Below, in pieces: positions 54,614-64,000 of a DNA stretch of 64,000 nt. Origin of the DNA: Litsea cubeba (lineage: Eukaryota > Streptophyta > Magnoliopsida > Laurales > Lauraceae); the NCBI GenBank assembly GCA_012931725.1, contig CM022944.1, positions 74,226,551-74,290,550 on the forward strand, written 5' to 3'. Made by a program: the position numbers and the translations under genes. How positions within the stretch are numbered: the first letter of the stretch is position 1; each line of letters opens with the position of its first letter. The notes under the pieces were generated by a model, which saw nothing but the letters and a program-made list of their open reading frames with translations, did no database searches and was not told the DNA's origin.

Positions 54614-54650
54614 TGCATCGTCCTACCCCATGTGGTCGAGGGGGAAAATG

Positions 54651-57197
54651 TAAGAACTTGGTTCGGGCATGTTGACACCAAAAATGTCACTTTGCTTCTT
54701 CAAGATCCAGAAAACTACATGAAGTCGCAACTTGCCATAAATAGGCAATGCTACTTCCAAAAAATCAAATCTTGTCAGAATCAAATAAAAACTGCAAGAT
54801 CCTTCAAGACAGCTAAAAGTGGAGTACACAAGAAGTTTTGGGCCATTTCAAAATCAGTTCGCCTAACTTCGATTCTCGGGCAGCTAAAAAGGAGCTCCCG
54901 GCGGCGAAAGCATCAGAGGCACCAAATCTTCGATCAGAGCCGATGGATGGTCTCAAAACACATCCAAAAGGCTCCTCGTCAAGTTCCCAGTCAAGCCGAC
55001 AATGTTTGACCCTACATCAACCCTCGAACAGCTAAATTAAGCCTCTCGGCAGTGAAAACCACCGAGGCCATTACTCATCAAACAGAGCACATGGGCGGCT
55101 TCAAGATGCTTACAAAGGGCTACACGTCAAGTTTCAGGTCATTTCCGCAACATTTGACCAGACTTTGACTATCGGAAGCCAAATCAAGCCTCTCGGCAGC
55201 GAACCTCCCTGGGACCATGGTTGCCAAGACAGAGCCTATGGATCATCTTAAAATGACTCCATTAGGTTCCCTGTCAAATTTCAAGTCAATCGGACATCAG
55301 TTGACCGCACATCAAGCCGCGACATCTTCATCGCGATAAAAGCAAGTCTACTAGTGATAGGACTCCAAACGGCTTTAAAACTCAAACAAAAACCTATGGT
55401 TGGTCTTATTTATTGCTCAGAAAGCTTCACCCCAAATTTCAGGTCATTCCGACATCGTTTGACCCAGTTTCAGCTTCTGACGGAAAATCGGCAGCTCTAC
55501 GCGACAAAGTCTTCGGCTTTCTCAGAAAATTGGAAACTTTACAAAACAAAATGCAAGGATTCTCATCAGGTGTACTACAGGGAAATCAGGCCAATAAATG
55601 ATCAAAATGTCCAGAAAAAATACAGAATAAAAAAGAATAAAAAAATAGCAAAAATGGACACAGAACGGGACAAAAGGGGGGAAAATCCCCCAAGGTCGCA
55701 GACCCTTGCGACCCTGAGCCAGGGTCGCCGGGAGGGCCCCGGAAACCCCATTTTTTACCTTTTTCGCGATTCGAAGCGTCTGACCTCTGGTATTTTCCAA
55801 AATTCATACTTTTGAGACACCAAATCCTCTGACATCCGTCAAAATCACGGGCAATCATCAAGAGTATCGAAATCAACATTGATCGCCAACCGGTCAAGCA
55901 AAAAAAAGTGTGCTTTCTACTCGACCGATCGAGAAATCGACAGGACAGATGGCACCGACCTGCTGTTGGCAACTAATACCTGAAGTTACATGGTCATCCG
56001 ATGTTGATCTACATGAAGATCCATCGATGATCATCACCAGAAGAATCCCAAAAGACGCGGCACGACCCGCGACTCTTCAACTGCTCGGCGACCACTTAAT
56101 GCGATTAATTGACTAGCTTTATTACAGTCACTAATCCATTTCCTTAGACAGCCCAATCAGAAGCAAGCATCCGGCAGTTACAAGTCAAGAAATTCATGAC
56201 ATTTAAACCACGAAACTCCTCCCATCATGGCGATTAAAGGCAATTAAATGCCCTCAATCTCCTCCGGCCAATCAGAAGCCAAGAAAAAAGAGTTACAAAA
56301 TAAAGGAATTAAATCCTGTAACTCCTCCCATTATGCGGCTTAATGACAATAAAAGCCCATAAACTCTCCTAAATGGCTACCAAGAGCCTATAAATAGGAG
56401 AGCACTCCAAAGGAATCCAGATCGGAAAGACAAGACAGATCTCAGATAAAAAAAGCAAAGAAATCCAGAGAAAGAAAGAGAAAACTCTGCGGAAGTTCTA
56501 CACCGACCACCGCTACAAGGTGACAAAAGTCCCTTGGGGGGTACCCCCCCCCAAGGTCCTTGCCTTCTCCTTCTGCCTCCAATGGCTTAGACGAGGCTTT
56601 TCAGCCCGTCTACTTGGTTTTTTATTAGACATAGGACCTCCTTTTGGTCTTTGTCCTCTAAAAACCTAAGGTTATAGCCAAGCCAAGCGAATCAATAGCA
56701 TCCTCTGTTCTCATCTGCATGGATGATTGCGAAGTCCACATATGGCTTGCGACCATCAATCTGAACGGGTCCCCCACAATCTCCTGAGAAATTAGATCCT
56801 CCTTTTCTTGCTTTTCATTGTAGTTTGTATTTTTTCAAACGAGACAAAAATCACAACTCTTGTCTTTCATTATTGATAAGGATTGTAAATCAGCTATAAA
56901 CGCCAAAATCGGCTATAAATGCCAAAAAATCGCCTTTCATGGCAAATCAAGAAAATGTCTCTTTTCTTAAATATATGTGCAATGGAAAACTTGAAAGAAG
57001 TTCATTTCCTTTTTACTTGCGAAGGTTGATCTCCGGATCACCACTTGCAATTCCAAATAAAATAGAAAATCTGGCACACCCACACAAAAGAAATGTTGAT
57101 GCACGCCTCTGCCTTCCGGTTACGAAAGGGTCGGACCCAAACAGATTCCCACGTCTGCTGACCTCGGTAGAACCGAGCAGAATGCGCTGGTCCATCA
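54651..57197 (+). repeat. F 5' LTR (probable), 2.5 kb
   Basis: It starts TGTAAGAACTTGG after a polypurine-like tract and is taken to end at CCATCA before the primer site. A TATA box, TATAAATA, is at 56389-56396. The left third (about 54830-55470) contains four diverged copies of a block of about 150 bp, recognisable by GTCAAGTTTC.GGTCA..CCG.CA..TTTGACC ending near 55012, 55160, 55305 and 55464. A C/G-rich tract occurs at 56536-56555. The boundaries are inferred because there is no partner LTR. Confidence 0.55.
56389..56396 (+). promoter_or_regulatory. TATA box in F LTR
   Basis: TATAAATA is followed by AGGAGAGCAC and a purine-rich leader, and is placed about 0.8 kb before the presumed LTR end. 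Confidence 0.6.
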
Positions 57198-57200
57198 AGC

Positions 57201-57218
57201 TGGCACACCCGGTGGGAC
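57201..57218 (+). promoter_or_regulatory. Primer-binding-site-like sequence of F
   Basis: TGGCACACCCGGTGGGAC begins with TGG, as tRNA-complementary primer sites do, and closely resembles the sequence that follows the 5' LTR in some Tat-like plant elements. I cannot name the tRNA with confidence. A similar but partial TGGCACACCCAC occurs at 57074. Confidence 0.5.
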
Positions 57219-60057
57219 TCGTTCATTTGAGAACACGATGCTAGAAATGAAATATTTGCATATCATATCTATTGCTCTATGCTTACACTTCTTTTCTTGA
57301 TTCCTTGGCTACTTTTTAATTGGTGGCCTATGTTGGATTTTGCATCTAAAAAAAATGAGATGAGATTTTTTAGAAATTTCTAATTCTTTGAATTTATTTC
57401 CACTCTTTCATCTAAAAAAAATGAGATGAGATATTTTAGAAATTTCTAATTCTTTGAATTTATTTCCACTCTTTCTCTTTTCGACAAAAAAAATTCAGAT
57501 TTTTCATTTTGGATTCAAAATTGAGAAACCTTGATCCTTTCCTATCGTTCATCGTGCTTGCAGAAATGTTGAGCCTGTTCGACTAAGGTTTTGGGCCACC
57601 GTTTCTCTTCGATGAGTTCATTAGGAAAAAAAAATCGGATTTTACATTTTGGATTCAAAATTAAGAAACCTTAATCCTTTCCTATCGTTCATCGTGCTTG
57701 CAAAAATGTTGAGCCTGTTCGACTAAGGTTTTGGGCCATCGTTTCTCTTCGATGAGTTCATTAGAAAAAAAAATCAGATTTTTCATTTTGGATTCAAAAT
57801 TGGAAAACCTTGATCCTTTCCTATCGTTCATCGTGCTTGCAGAAATGTCAATCCTGTTCGACTAAGGTTTTGGGCCATCGTTTCTCTTCGATGAGTTCAT
57901 TAAAGATCTAAAAATATATATATATATAAAAGAAGACATAGAACACTAAGTTTAAACCAACTGCGTTCTTTGATCATGGTTGATTCAAGAAAAGCCTTGT
58001 CCAGAGTGTGGAGACAGCTTGACTGTTGTAGGCAAGGGTCCTCCAAACGGGTTCATTAAGTAATCTTACCCATACCTAGGGGCAATTCTATCAATCGAGA
58101 TTTCATAAGACCGGGTTAGGAGGCCTATGTGTACTCTCTCGTCTTTTAAATCAAATCTTTTCAAAATAAAATTTTTTAAAATAAAAAATAAAAAATAAAA
58201 AAATTTTCAAAAAAAAAACCTTTAAAAAAAACAATAAATAAATAAAATAAAATAAAATAAAGATTTTTTTAAAAAAAAATCTTGAAAAAAAAAATCTTCA
58301 AAAAAAAAAAAAACTTCGATCATTTTGGGTTTAGATTGGAGAAATTTTGGAATCTCCTTTCTGAGCACTGGCGCTCGCGGAAATCGCTGAGCCCGTGTTC
58401 AGATTGGAGTGCCTTTTGCTCTCTTCGATGAACCCGATATTGGCCTTTCAAAAAAAAAAAAACTCGTCATTTTTGGATTCAGATCCGAGAAATTATGGTT
58501 CATTTCCTTCTGAGTACTGGCGCTCGCAGAAATCGCTGAGACCGTATTTAGATCGGAATACCATCTGCTCTCTTTGATGATCCAATCTTGACCTTTCAAA
58601 ATAGGGAATCTCATCTCATGGATGCAGTCTCCAAACATTTGTGTCTAGCGGTACTAGTACGCCCTTTCAGGGTCTACTGTATTCGCGACCGGCACATTTA
58701 TAACTCCAACTTTATATTCTTCTCACCTCGAGCAAGCTCTGCTTCTCGATAAGTCGAATTTAAGTTCACAATTGCTTCTAGCAGTCACTGGGACGCTCAT
58801 TCTGGGCTTACCATACCTGCGATCAGAACAATTGTACCCTCTATGGCTTTCTACCTTCTTCATATTGCTTGGGTCATCTTCCTCGAGCAATTTGAAAAGA
58901 CAAAACCATTGAACTTCCCATTTATGATCATTATATTCTTGTGATTACTAATGGATGTGGTCTTGTTTTAGAAACTTTTCGAAAACTAACAATGGCAGCT
59001 TCACTAACCATTACCTTTGATGAGAACAAGCACCAACTTATGCTTCAACACAAGGAAACTACGCGCACCTACAAGAGCCCCATCAGCTGCCGAAGCGTCA
59101 ACTCCCTCGGCAACTCTCTGAACTCCGGGTCGACCTCGACTCCCCGGACTATCGTCTTTGGGACGCTGGGACCATTCCCACTTCCCGAAGAACAAACTGC
59201 TCCTTCAAAGAAGTAGAAACTCGCCTCTCAACGTGTCACTACCGTGACACCAAAGGCGAGCGCCAGAAGGCCCGAAGCCTGTGGCAGCCCCACGAAGCCT
59301 TAACCCTCAAACGACTAGGTCTATCCCAAGACTTGGTCCCCAAGACCTTCACTAAAACAAAGAAGGTCCCAAACATCCACCAAGCCAGTATTCCTGGCCC
59401 CACTCAAGGAGAACCAGTTCTACCCTCTTGCCTACATGAAAGAGGAGAGACCCATCTCCAACCTGACTCCTAAGTCAATTCAGCAGGAGCCGGCTTGTTC
59501 TTACAAGTCCAAAATCAGATCATGCATCACAAGGCCTCTGCAAGCACCTGCTAAGGCCTACAAACCTGCAGTTTGACCCTTCATCTCTATAGGGGCCGAA
59601 CTCCAAAAATTCAAAGCTTCGCTGCAGCAGGTGAAGGACCGGGTCCGCATCCTGTCCTTGCCCAGCTACAAAGAAGACAGGCTTGGCTGCTGCGCCCGAG
59701 GGAGCACATCCTTCATTGTAAAAGCCCAGCCAGAGCTGACCGAAGCTCAAATTGCTCATCGTATATGCCGCCGCGCGTCGTATTGACAAAAGAGACTAGA
59801 GAAGCAAAGGACCCAGCCTCCTACACTTCAAGTCTCTCCCAAATGGGTCGAAAAAGAAAGACCCAACCAAGTTGCTGCTGTCCATATGGTTGGAAAAACC
59901 AGAAGACGCCAAAAGTCAGCAACAAAAATCCATGTCCGATGTCCGACGTTCGATGACCCGCAGCGTCTCCAGGCTAAGAAGACATTCAGAAGAATCCCCT
60001 GCTCCTTCAAGCAAAGGACGGCAGAGTGATCCTTCCTGAAGCTCTTCTTCAAAAAGA
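57219..60057 (+). other. F leader with tandem repeats; no confident gene
   Basis: A 65-67 bp duplication lies at about 57347-57475. Three copies of a unit of about 145 bp occupy about 57485-57905, each with TTTTGGATTCAAAATTG, CCTTTCCTATCGTTCATCGT and TTCTCTTCGATGAGTTCATT. Two diverged copies of a similar unit (GCGCTCGC.GAAATCGCTGAG) lie at 58320-58600. A 91-codon frame (58941-59216, MITNGCGLVLETF) and short frames at 59520-59956 resemble no family known to me. One of them could be a remnant of the extra 5' ORF of some Tat/Ogre elements, but this is a guess. Confidence 0.6.
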
Positions 60058-61023
60058 ATGAGCCCTAGCTCAGTCACCAGGACAGTTTCTTCGTTCGAAC
60101 CTCGAGGGATGAATGTTCTGGCTACAAATTCTGAGCCACCACCCCGCAATCCACCTCAAGATGATGCGATCACACGCATCCAGCAGTTGGAACAAGGCCA
60201 GCAGAGGATTGAAACTCTGATGGAAAACCTTCTCCTCGCCTTCCAAAATCAGGCGAACAATGAACCTCCTCCGAATTATCAAGACGATGAGGTAAATGGA
60301 GAAGAAAATGAGTCACGCGCCCTTACCAAAAAGGACGTAGACAGTATCCTCGCTAAAGCAAAAGAAGAGGATATACTCAAGGAGCATGGGATCAAGCCAC
60401 CATATCCCTTATGGATGGACTCGGTCCTGTTCCCCACAAAATTCAAGCATCCTACTCTCCAAACATATACGAGGAAAGGATCAGCCAGACAGCACGTCAT
60501 CCACTTCAAGATCCTGACGGGAGCTATCGCGGATCAAGATGCACTCAAGATCCGCCTCTTTGCAAGTACCCTAAAAGGTACGGCCTTCAATTGGTACTCC
60601 ACTCTGCCGGAGGACTCCATCCAAAACAGGGCCATGCTAGAGACACGCTTCCTGACTCACTTCAAAGGTGAGGATCATCCTGCTACTATGGCTCAGCTGT
60701 GCAGCCTAAAACAGGGGGAGAATGAGTCAACATATGACTTCATTCATAAGTGGAAAGCAATGGCATACAAATGCTCTGATGTATTGCCACAAGCGTCGCT
60801 AGTCGACATCTGCCGAAACAACATGAGAGCTAGAATCCTCTCCATGATCATCGGCAACAAATCAAAGAACCTGGGAGAACTCCTAGAAGCTTCCATGGAA
60901 GCTGAAACGGTGATTAAAGACCTCAACAGTCAGAAATCATCAAGAAAAGAGCCAACCGCCATTACAACCTCAAAACCAAAGAAAAAAGAGGTCCTCAATG
61001 TGCAGACCAAGTCAGCTCCTCAG
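60058..61023 (+). pseudogene. F gag, truncated by LTR-G
   Basis: The plus-strand ORF begins MSPSSVTRTVSSFEPRGMNV and runs about 322 codons before LTR-G cuts it; the last eight residues of the open frame are LTR sequence. It has a Gln/Glu-rich, probably coiled N-terminal segment (ITRIQQLEQGQQRIETLMEN). The retrotransposon gag domain follows (DALKIRLFASTLKGTAFNWY, STLPEDSI, FLTHFKGEDHPATMAQLCSL, STYDFIHKWKAMAYKC). A Lys/Ser-rich stretch comes before the break. The zinc knuckle and pol would follow but are not in the window. No stop or frameshift is visible in the retained part. Confidence 0.85.
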
Positions 61024-64000
61024 TGTCACACCCCGAAACCGGGCCTGTAGTGATCCGATCTCGAGATGCGAAATTTTGGGATTAATTAAAATTTTTGTTG
61101 TATTTCCCAAGATCCGCGTGAATGAGGATAATAAAATTCCATCACGATCAGAATATATTTTCGCAGAAGCTAATCATGGTGTTGTGACCCGGAATCCGTG
61201 GCCATCGGATTCCATGTCGCACTCGACCAATATCATAAAGCCATCGCATAAGCAGACTGGCACAAATTATAATTCAAAGAATACTGAGCTGGTAGTAACA
61301 GGACTATTCATTTCCCACATATTCAAGTTACAATTGACAAGTGTCTTAATTACAGCCCAGGGAAAAAGGCTAATAGAGCCATACAAAAATATCCAACTAA
61401 ATAGAAATACTACCCCCAAAATATCACGAATTCCGGTGCCAAGCTTGACACCTATATGACATCGAAGGCAGCCTCTCGTGTCAGATCGGCGGTTCCACCG
61501 CCTCCTCCGATCAAACCCCTAAAAACGGAAGGAGAGAAAATCTGGCACCAAACAAATAAGGTCAGACACGACGGTCTGGCAAGCAAATAAAACAAGTAAT
61601 ATGGTAATGAGCATTTATAAAACCTTATGGGATAATTGAAAATCCATTTAAAGAGTCTAAATAGTAATAGTAATAAATCATGATAAAATGATTGAAAGAC
61701 TGAACATAAATATCAAAGCAGATAGGGAATCGTATCTGAAACATAGATATCTTAAAAAGATGACAGCCTACGTAAAACATTTAATAATTGGAAATACATT
61801 TAAAATTCCGAATAATAGAGACAATGCGATAAAAGATCGATTTCTTAAACATTAACAAATTCAAAGACTAATATGAGCATAAGTAAACAAGAATCTTAAA
61901 ACAAGATATCAAACGGATAAAACATTGGCAAACCACATGTAGCTATATTCTCCTATTACCGAAGTAACAAGAACAGACAGAACCGTAGCCACTACACGTG
62001 GGACCGGAAACAGAATCAGAACCGTAGCTACATACAAGTGGGACCGACAGATCAAAACCGTTGCCATGGTCGGTACAGACAGAATCCAAGCTGCAGCTGG
62101 CAGACGAATTAAAGATCCCAAGCCGAGTGATCAGCCCAACAAGGTGACCTAAGCCTAGTGGTGCCTTTAGTTTTTAAAACCTGAACCAATACAAATCAAA
62201 ATACTAATCCCTTTGGCTGATGGGCTCACACTACAAAGCTCTGGCCCCATCTTGTCTCGAGGTTTTATTTTCAAAATAACAGTCTTATCGATGTATTTCC
62301 GAATGTGGCAAACCATTCAAATCTCCTTCCAAATCGATTCGTAGTAAACATACGAATTTATGTGGCAAACCATTCAAATCTATCTCAAATCAATTCATAG
62401 AAAAACATACGAATTTCCATAGTAAACCACTCAAATACACATCAAAGAAATTTGTATAAAAATCATACGATCAATCCTTTCGAATATGGAAAATCACATG
62501 ATTCTATAACAAATCACCGATGCTATTCAAATTAGTTTATCGAAGAATACATATACATTTCTGACTTGAAATGGAGTAAAATAATGTAGACTGACTTAAT
62601 GACTTACCAAGAGGCTATCTCAATACACACTTAACCTTTTAAACATTGATTAATAAAAGAACATGTTTGATGCCAATGAAAATCCACAACATTTAAAATG
62701 ATAGAGTGTGCATTGAGACTTGAAAGATTCTCGGGTAATTCCACATATATTCATTCTATCATTATTCTCATTCCATTTCACAATTTTCCAAGTATCACGA
62801 TTTACCCAAATCTTTCATGGGCTTCTATGCATCATTACAGGTCCAATGGCTTCAAATAAGAAGAAAAGGGATTGGGCTGAATTGGACTTGAATATGGGCT
62901 TGAAGTGAGTCTGGAGAACGGTCTAATAATCCCCTTTTTTTTGCAGCTCTTCTCATTTCAGTCCGATCGATCAGACTCATTGGCCGATCGATCGGACCTG
63001 AAATGCTCTCAGTTATTCACAGTTCGATCGATCGGACCTGAAATGCCCACAGTCCGATCGATCGGAGAGTGGCGAATCTCAGCCTATTTGGTTGGATCCC
63101 TCTTTTGTCCAATCCCTATCCATTTCCTTTCTTTCCCCTTCTTCCAAACACAACTCCATGAGTATTTGGGCCCTTTCTTGGCCTCCTCAACTCATCAAAT
63201 CATCATTCAATAATCATTCTAAACAACCATTCAAACACTTTTAAATCAAAGATTTCCTCCATTCTTTGAACCCAAAGACTTGACATAAATAAGGCTAATT
63301 TCAAGATGACCAAATTCAAAAACCAAGTTCCAATCCATTGCAAAACAATAACACAAATAGATTCAAACATAAACATTAATTCATGGAAAATCCATAGATC
63401 ACAAAGAGGTTTGAGCATAGAAGAAATGCCATGAAATGAACTTATAATGTAGAACCATCATATTAATTGTAGAATCCACTTACCTCAAGCCAAGATGGAG
63501 TGAAAATCATTCAAGGATGGTCTTCCTATGGCCTCAAGCTCCAAATTCTCAAAACCCCCAAAAATAACTCAAGAAGAAGCCCTAGAAAACCAATCCATTG
63601 CAAATCTCAAGGAAAACCTTTGCATATATAACAAAAACATTCTAAATGGTTTGGAAAACCAAGATTTGAAGAAAGAAATCCATTGCTAACCTTTTTGAAG
63701 CTCAAACAAGGAAGAAGAGCTTGGAAAAGTGGCCTCTCCTAGCTCAAATCTTTCGAAAATGGTGTCTTTGGAAAGCCAAGAGAGAGGAGGAGAAGATTGG
63801 GAGATCAATCCTCCATTTAGCACTCAAGATGGGAGCTATCTAGAAGAGAGAGAAAATGGCTAGGAGAAAACCCTAGGCTCCTCTCTTCATTGCAGGAAAA
63901 TGAAAAATGGGAAGAAGAAGAACCCATGGTGGTTTTATAAAGGGTTAAGTGGGCTGGGCCCCATGGGCCCCAACATTACAAAGGCTGAAACTAACATTTG
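61024..64000 (-). repeat. LTR-G: chromovirus LTR, runs off the window
   Basis: It begins TGTCACACCCCGAAACC on the plus strand, the 3' end of a minus-orientation LTR, and closely follows the layout of S2 in reverse. By comparison with S2 (3772 bp) roughly 0.45-0.8 kb of LTR remains beyond 64000. It contains the block shared near the LTR 3' end (61930-62165), a 66-bp tandem repeat (about 62308-62440), the palindrome array (62964-63066), and a TATA-like TTTATAAAA on the minus strand (63942-63934). CTCAG (61019-61023) would be its left TSD. Whether it is solo or has an internal region cannot be seen. Confidence 0.9.
62964..63066. repeat. Palindrome array in LTR-G (CGATCGATCG cores)
   Basis: Cores start at 62964 (one arm altered), 62985, 63025 and 63055. 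The last extends to the 14-bp palindrome TCCGATCGATCGGA (63053-63066) and the second to CCGATCGATCGG. Two spacers share GACCTGAAATGC. It lies at the same place in the LTR as the CGCTCGAGCG arrays of T1 and S2 but uses a different palindrome. Confidence 0.88.

Larger units (their letters stand above)
54614..61023 (+). mobile_element. F: Tat-like Ty3/gypsy element, 5' part
   Basis: This is a plus-strand element with an LTR-like segment (54651-57197), a primer-site-like sequence (57201-57218), a 2.8-kb leader with tandem repeats, and gag (60058-61023), which is cut by LTR-G. The remainder is absent from the window. The 37 bases before 54651 end in GAGGGGGAAAA, resembling a polypurine tract. This would imply that another internal region once lay upstream, for example in an LTR-internal-LTR-internal product. 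The lineage rests on the gag sequence and general layout. Confidence 0.65.

Noticed and set aside
57013..57244. Frames near 57040-57230 as a possible small gene
   Set aside because: They span the presumed LTR end and primer site of element F and have no domain.
58941..59216. 91-codon frame in the F leader as an Ogre-type ORF1
   Set aside because: It is too short and too unlike anything I can recall to claim. It is mentioned only as a possibility in the leader entry.

Overview
This window comes from a large, repeat-rich angiosperm genome. Every stretch that I can classify is transposable-element sequence: long-LTR Ty3/gypsy chromoviruses with a C-terminal chromodomain (del/Tekay type), Tat-like Ty3/gypsy, Ty1/copia, a LINE remnant, Mutator-like (MULE) elements and a hAT-like element. 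I found no convincing host gene, rRNA, tRNA or CRISPR array. The species cannot be named from this sequence.

The value of the window lies in its nesting, which target-site duplications (TSDs) resolve almost base by base. Left end: chromovirus T1 (1-6756, minus, right-hand LTR 3439-6756) is inserted in the antisense ORF of an older Tat-like element whose 3' LTR is at 7415-8303. Left stack: a LINE remnant (8304-8540 plus 28238-29003) is split by MULE-L (8541-28237; 9-bp TSD TTAGTTTTT/TTAATTTTT). MULE-L holds a hAT-like element (8615-9449) and truncated chromovirus A (10600-27729, minus). The LTR of A is split by Gypsy-B (12121-24458, plus). Gypsy-B in turn holds a copia fragment (13084-15628) and solo LTR S1 (16050-18894; TSD CCTTG).

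Right stack: LTR-E (29727-30871 plus 53577-54613), of the same family as the LTR of A, is split by MULE-R (30872-53576; 9-bp TSD TATCTTGTT), a relative of MULE-L. MULE-R holds Copia-D (31336-51756; TSD CTGTG). Copia-D holds the very young Copia-C (32802-42462; TSD TGTTT) and solo LTR S2 (42529-46300; TSD CTTTC). A Tat-like element F (54651-61023) follows, cut inside its gag by chromovirus LTR-G (61024 to beyond the window).

All coding regions are damaged. Copia-C is notable because its LTRs are nearly identical (about three differences in 2061 bp by eye) yet its pol carries several disabling lesions, which suggests that it was mobilised in trans. The strongest candidate for something undescribed is a cis module in the chromovirus LTRs: an array of perfect palindromes about 1.0-1.5 kb into each LTR. 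In several LTRs the spacing alternates near 21 and 30 bp, while the palindrome core itself differs between families (CGCTCGAGCG, CGATCGATCG, GTCGGCTAGCCGAC).
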